A stretch of 40,787 nt of DNA from contig BLXT01005617.1 of assembly GCA_019648995.1 (NCBI GenBank), positions 736,271-777,057 of the forward strand. Reading direction: 5' to 3'. A program made the translations under genes and the position numbers. The notes under the pieces are model-generated. The model was not told where the DNA came from. It made no database searches and worked only from the letters and a program-made list of their open reading frames with translations. This DNA is from Plakobranchus ocellatus. Lineage: Eukaryota > Mollusca > Gastropoda > Plakobranchidae. This document shows positions 23,701 through 29,700 of this stretch, piece by piece. Position 1 is the stretch's first letter. Each line of letters opens with the position of its first letter.

Positions 23701-26700
23701 TGGTGCCATGTATAATGCAAGAATTTTTATGACCTTTTCCTCTTATAATAATCTTATTATTCCTTTAAATCAAGCAATGCTGATCTCTGACCAAGCTGTT
23801 GGTGATGCAAGAAATAGACCATCTGTATATGACCAAATGAAAGCCGTATTCCATCTGAAGTGGAAACCTCAAAAACCGAAGTCCGATTATTGGAATTTCT
23901 CATAATTCGAAATATCTGCAATCTGAGGTTTTTCTCTCTTCTTTGGTTTTGTTGAGTTCGAACTCATTATTCGAAATCAAAGAAAGTTGATTCTCATAAT
24001 TGGAAGTCCACATCGCCACAAAACGCAATAAGATTCCCAAAACAGTGCTGATCACTGTTTTCACAAAACTGGCATACTTCAGGAGTGCAAATAATAATAA
24101 TGTGAGAGAGGGAAGGGGTCAAACTAGGGTGAGGGGAGGAAAGTGGGATGACGAATGAAGGTTAAATAATTAGTGGTGTTCTTTGACCCCTACTTTGCCC
24201 CTTTTAGTAATTCGAAGTTTTGGTCTATTCGCTGGCACTTTTAATTATGAGGTTTCCACTGTACCACTTTTGAGGTGATTTTTAAGGACATAGAAAAACA
24301 GAATAATTTATATTATCTTCTAAAATCAATTTTTTTTGTCCATTCCCATGGAATTCAATTGCAATAATTTTGACTTAATATAGACATGGATGAATAAATT
24401 ATAATCAATAAGCTGTACTTCAACTTTTATTTAAATGTCAAAACTGGGTGTTAATGTACCAGTATACAATATTGAATCTTTTTGTGACAATAGAAAACAA
24501 GAATCAAGACTTTTCCATATTTTTTTTTTTTTTACCTTTCAATTCTAGATTAGGCCAAGTATGAGCATGGAGAGCCTGCACAATTCGGGACAAACCTTTG
24601 GTTTCTGGAAAGTCATCATCTAAACACATCAAAGAAAGTAAAATCAGGCAAAACGAAATGAAAAACAAATGTCAGAAACATTCACAGCCACATTTCTGCA
24701 AGAAGTATGTTTACAACCACTGAGAACATCAGCAGCAGATTAAAACGATAATTTCCCTCTTCAAAAATGATAATTTTACTCAGATTGGGTAAAATGAGCT
24801 TAGCCATCAATTTGTAAATTTTCCTAAACAGCAACAAGATTAAAACAACATTTTCGCTCTTCAAAAATGATAATTTTACTCAGATTGGGTAAAATGAGCT
24901 TTAGCCATCAATTTGTAAATTTCCCTAAAGTACCTTACACAGTGAAACTTGGTAATAACGACAACTTTTGTTCTAAGCAATAGTTATTTTTATAGCAAGG
25001 ATTGTCATTATTCCCACAAAAGGGATTAAAGAAGATTTATTATTCTTCCGAACGGGAGGTAAATGCTGGCAATACCAATCATTTTTATGGTTACCTCCCC
25101 TACAAAAAGTAACATTTAACGAGACCAGAGCATAGGCTAATACGCGTAGTAAATACATTGTAACCGCAGGTCTTTTTTTTTTTTTTTTTTTTTAAGGGAT
25201 AAGTGGGAACCACTGACTTCAGGCTATGGCCCCCATCATAAAGTACTAACCCTCCCTGACCTTTTTATTTTCAAAATAAAAAAAATATGTTTTTTCTTTG
25301 TTGCACACATTTATTTCATTATTCAGTTGGGCTTGAAAAAAGATATATGCTGGTCTGTTTGTGATGACGTAGTGAATTGCTTTCAACAAAATTTTGAAAT
25401 TAACTGAGTTGCTTTTCTCCTGCTGAATCAAGTACTGATTCAGTGTTTGGATTGCTTCAACTGCTGTTTTTGAAGGCACTTGAGGAATGACTTCCGATTC
25501 ATCTACCTCAACGTCTTTTTCATCTGCTTTTACTTTCTGGATGATGTCCTGTGTTGTCAAATGTTCTGTTACCGGTAGTAGGACTTGGTCGTCGATGTAG
25601 AAAATCATCTAGTGTTATGCTTGATGTTTCTTCATTGCTGAGTTGTGAGAAGAGTTGAGTCAGTTCTGGATCAGGCTGGTTTTATCATTGGCAATGACAT
25701 CCTCACAATAAAGTCTTGAAGCCTACATGCCGAAAACAATTGACAATTGTCCTTTGTTTCACTTCTTCCCATGCATCAGCGATTGATCTCATGGCATCCA
25801 AAATAGTCATGTTGAAGTAAGCACTGCCTTCACCATTGCTTATTGCTGTAGAAGTCGCCTCAGTATTCTCTTGTAATATAGAGTTTTTAGATTCTGTATG
25901 ATGCCCTGGTCGCATGGTTGAAAGACGCTGGTGGTATTTGGTGGAAGAAACACCAGCTTGATTGCCATAAGATCCTTGATGTGTGGATGTGCAGCACAGT
26001 TGTCAATAAACAGGTGAATATTTCTCCCCTGAATTAGAAAGGATCTGTCAAGTTTCCTCACCCACTCTTCAAAGATCTTGATTGGCTGTTCCACCTGTAT
26101 GTGGTGGAAAAGACCTGATGTTTATCAAACATCTTGGTTTTTCAAACTTCCCTATTGTGAGGAGCGGCAACTTATCACTGCCATCCATATTGGCGGCTAT
26201 GAGGAGGGCGATTCTATCCTTCAGCAGTTTTCCTCTGCTGCAGGTCTCTTTTTAAAATGCAAGAGTACAAGAAGGCAGACATTTGTAGAACAACCCTGTT
26301 TCATCTGGTTTAAAAGTTGGAGGGTCTGTATTGTTCAACGAGTGGTTTGAATGTTGTCATCTTCCAGTCCTCTGTAATCTTCATGGTGATTCCATGTCTG
26401 GTCATACCAATGATCCAGCCATCCTTGGTCCATTGAGAAGTTTATTATTTTATCCAATGCCGTCAGTCCTACTAGCTCTGATAGTACTAGTGCGCTAGTA
26501 ACAGCAGATTAACAAAGTCCTGAAAAAGGCATACTTTTATTCATTTAATCAAAAAAAAGTTTTTGTATGATCCTAAATATCTGTTTAAATATATCTTGAA
26601 ACTATTTTTGCAAAAATTAGTCACTAGTTTTAAGTGGCATATTTTATGCTCGCAAATGAACTGATCGAGGGACAGTTGAAAATCACAGGAGCCATGACTG

Positions 26701-29700
26701 TTATGGTTTGCAGTCCAAGTTTCAGCAGTCAGCGCTAAGCTAGGCTAGACTAGGCCAAGCATGACCTGATCAAGAATCCCCATCAGCAGCTAGATCTAGG
26801 CCTAGATCTACATCTAAACTTCAAAATCAAGAAGAGGCCACTTTAAATTATTCAAACAAATTAGTTATATTTCTCCATCAAATCTGGGGCAATATGCAAG
26901 TGGGCAGTTACGATCAAAACTTGATGAATTTTTCACTCATCGAGTTCAAACTTGGTAAGTTAAATTTAAGTGATCAAAACATACCCTTTTTTTCGACTTA
27001 GTAAGTTGAACATGTCTGACTTAGCATGGCTTAAGTCTGAAAGCGGGTGAATTAATTCTGTCTCCTAAGTTCTCCTTAACCGTTGGCATCAGCAGCAGCT
27101 CTCACTTTGTGTGCGCTAGTCGCGCAGCCGCGAGGCTGCGAACAGAGTGATTGTTCTCTAGGCCTAGAGTGGTGTTTGGTGATGAAAGAGATTTAAGGAG
27201 TTCATCTAAAAAAAAAATAAAAAAATAACTAGAGAAAAAGCTAATGCATAAGCACGCAGACAAATTCATTTAAAAAAAAATTTCCTTTCAGTACATAATG
27301 CAATGATTTTGTGAACAAATCTCCACCATCTAAAAGATGATTTGCGTTGTGTCATCTAAGGACATCAGTGTTGGCTTCTGCTGACTTCTAGATTCTCGAT
27401 TTTGATCCTCTAGAAGTAAACAGAACAGAGGTTTATCACAAGCAACTAACTTGTTGGTTTTAGAATTTTAAATTATAATGTGACAGCTTTTTTTTTTCTT
27501 TAGTAAATGAAACCCTGCAAAGACACATTAAAAAAAAAAAACGAACTGCACAATTTGAAGCTCGGCAAGAAACAACGTGTATAGTGTGTAATCTAGGCCC
27601 AAAACAAAGCCTGAGATCTCTCGTAAGCACACACAAGGAAAGAAAATAAATTTTAAATAAATAACCGGCAAACAAATCAAGGGAAAAATGCATTTGATCT
27701 TTTTTTTCAACTCTATTTTCCATAAGTTCAAGATCTAGATCTAGAGTATATCTCTTGATCTAATCTAGATCTGGATCGATTATCATTTTGACCTAGGCCT
27801 ACAAATTTCAAAATTATGATAATGTAGATCTGTATATGGCCCTCTTTACTCTCAACTATTATAAAAATATTATAATATTTACATACGTGTAGTTGAGTTT
27901 ATGTGTCAAAGGTGTTTTTTTTTTTTTTTTTTAATCAAGTAGGCCTAGATTAATAAAATAGTTTTCTAGAGGCACAACAGTCGTCAACTACACTAAATAT
28001 GTATAATTTTCTTCTCAGAGCAAGACTGCTAAAACATGGGGCAGGAGTTCGCCATTCACACACCCACACACAAAAACAATCTTAACTCTCTGAGCACTGG
28101 GCTAAATTGTGCTGCTAATACCATGCCATTGGTCTATTTTAAGATATTTGAAAATATATCACAGTTTAAAAAATACAGCTAGCTTTATGAAATTTAATAT
28201 ACTAATAGTTTCATATTAGTATTATAATCTGTAAAATTTTAATGTCATTCTCTAAAAAAGTTTTTTTTTCGTACATTTCTCAAAATAGGCTGTATTTTCA
28301 CTTTCAAACCTCAGTCTGGCCAGGGAGCCTTTGGCGAGGCTCGAACCTGCGACAGAAAGGTTCCTGCAGATCTCAGGGCGGATTCACTAGATCTAGCCAC
28401 TGTGCCACCGACGCCCCAGTTAAAATAGTACACAATGGTACAAAATTTAGGATTGAAATCTCATAGGAAGCGGGACAGCACGATCTTAATCCCTTGTTTG
28501 CAATAGAGGAGAGAGAAGTCTAGATCTAGATCTGCATCAGATTTTTTAATCTAGTATAAATCAAATTCTGGATTAGATTAAAACTCTGATTTAAATTTAA
28601 ATAAGATAAAAAATTTTTTGATGTAGGGTCTAGATCTAGAGTTCAGCGGTAGGTCTTGTCCTGTTAACTTACTTTGCCTTGTAAAAGGTGTGTTGTTTAC
28701 GAAACGTTCTGGGTGACTCATGCTGGGTTAAACCAGCAGTCAATATGACCTACAATGCTAAGGGCCCTTTAGAAATAGGCCTGCGAAAGGTCTATAATTA
28801 TGCGTGTAGATTGATGCCATTTATGGCAAGTTAAGGTCATACCTGAGATTGTTGGGCAGAGAAAATTTTAGCCTCTCTTTGTTGCCTTTTTTTTCTTATT
28901 ATTGGCCTATTTCGTTCTTGATATAACTGAGGGAAGTATTTCAAAAATAAGTTATATGGCACAAATAATAGGGCTTTTCAAATGTCCCGTTATAGCAATA
29001 GTTGTCGTTATTCAAGCTGTCACAATAAATTTTTTGGGGGGGTTCCAATGTATACAAAAAGTTGCTAAACATGAAGAATGATAAATATAAAACTGAATTA
29101 TTGCTGCTTTCACTTCGTACTACACACTGAAGTTCTTCCATTTTTTTTCATACCTTTGTATTTCTTTTAATGTGTGAAACATTTTCAAAAAAATGTAACT
29201 GTCAATTATCACATTATAAAACAGCACCTTCTTCATCACTGTCTGGTTCAGGCTCCAACTCCACGAGCTCAAATCCATTCTCTATGCACCAAGCTAACGT
29301 ATTCTTGCGCCCCACAGCTGAAATGCAACAATAGGTATACATGTATTTCAAGAATGCTTAAAATATGGCATGTCATACTTTTGCTCAGTGTAAATCAGCA
29401 ATGATTGACTCAGTAACTTCATATGATATGAAGCATCATTTCATCTTAGAAATTCAAAAGGTTTAAAAATTATTTTATCGTAAACCAAAATCAGAAACGA
29501 AAAACATATGAGAGGTATTCTTCCCAAGTTAAACTAAAGAACAGGCAAGAAGTCTAGGCACAGAACATTTTTTATTCTTCAATAACCACTTCTAAGCCCA
29601 CCAACGTCAAACTCTCAGGACCAAATAATGGGTAAAATTTATGTGCTTCATCATCTTGCTGCCCCGTGTATGTGACCACAATACCACCAGTGTTTTTATA

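Larger units (their letters stand above)
24940..29050 (-). mobile_element. Probable Tigger/pogo element, ~4.1 kb, with nested insertions
   Basis: A transposase remnant (25246-26470) sits between candidate ends. The left starts CAGTGAAACTTG and then AATAACGACAACT. The reverse complement of the right contains CATTGGAACCCC, and further in CTTGAATAACGACAACT. TA follows the right end (29051-29052). The ends agree only in part, so the boundaries are tentative. At ~4.1 kb it is longer than the usual ~2.4 kb for Tigger elements, partly because of the SINE at 28260-28417. Confidence 0.5.

Noticed and set aside
28318-28417. Functional tRNA gene on the minus strand
   Set aside because: Good A- and B-boxes, but the segment is longer than a tRNA, a relative exists at 10.7 kb, and an A tail follows, which fits a SINE.
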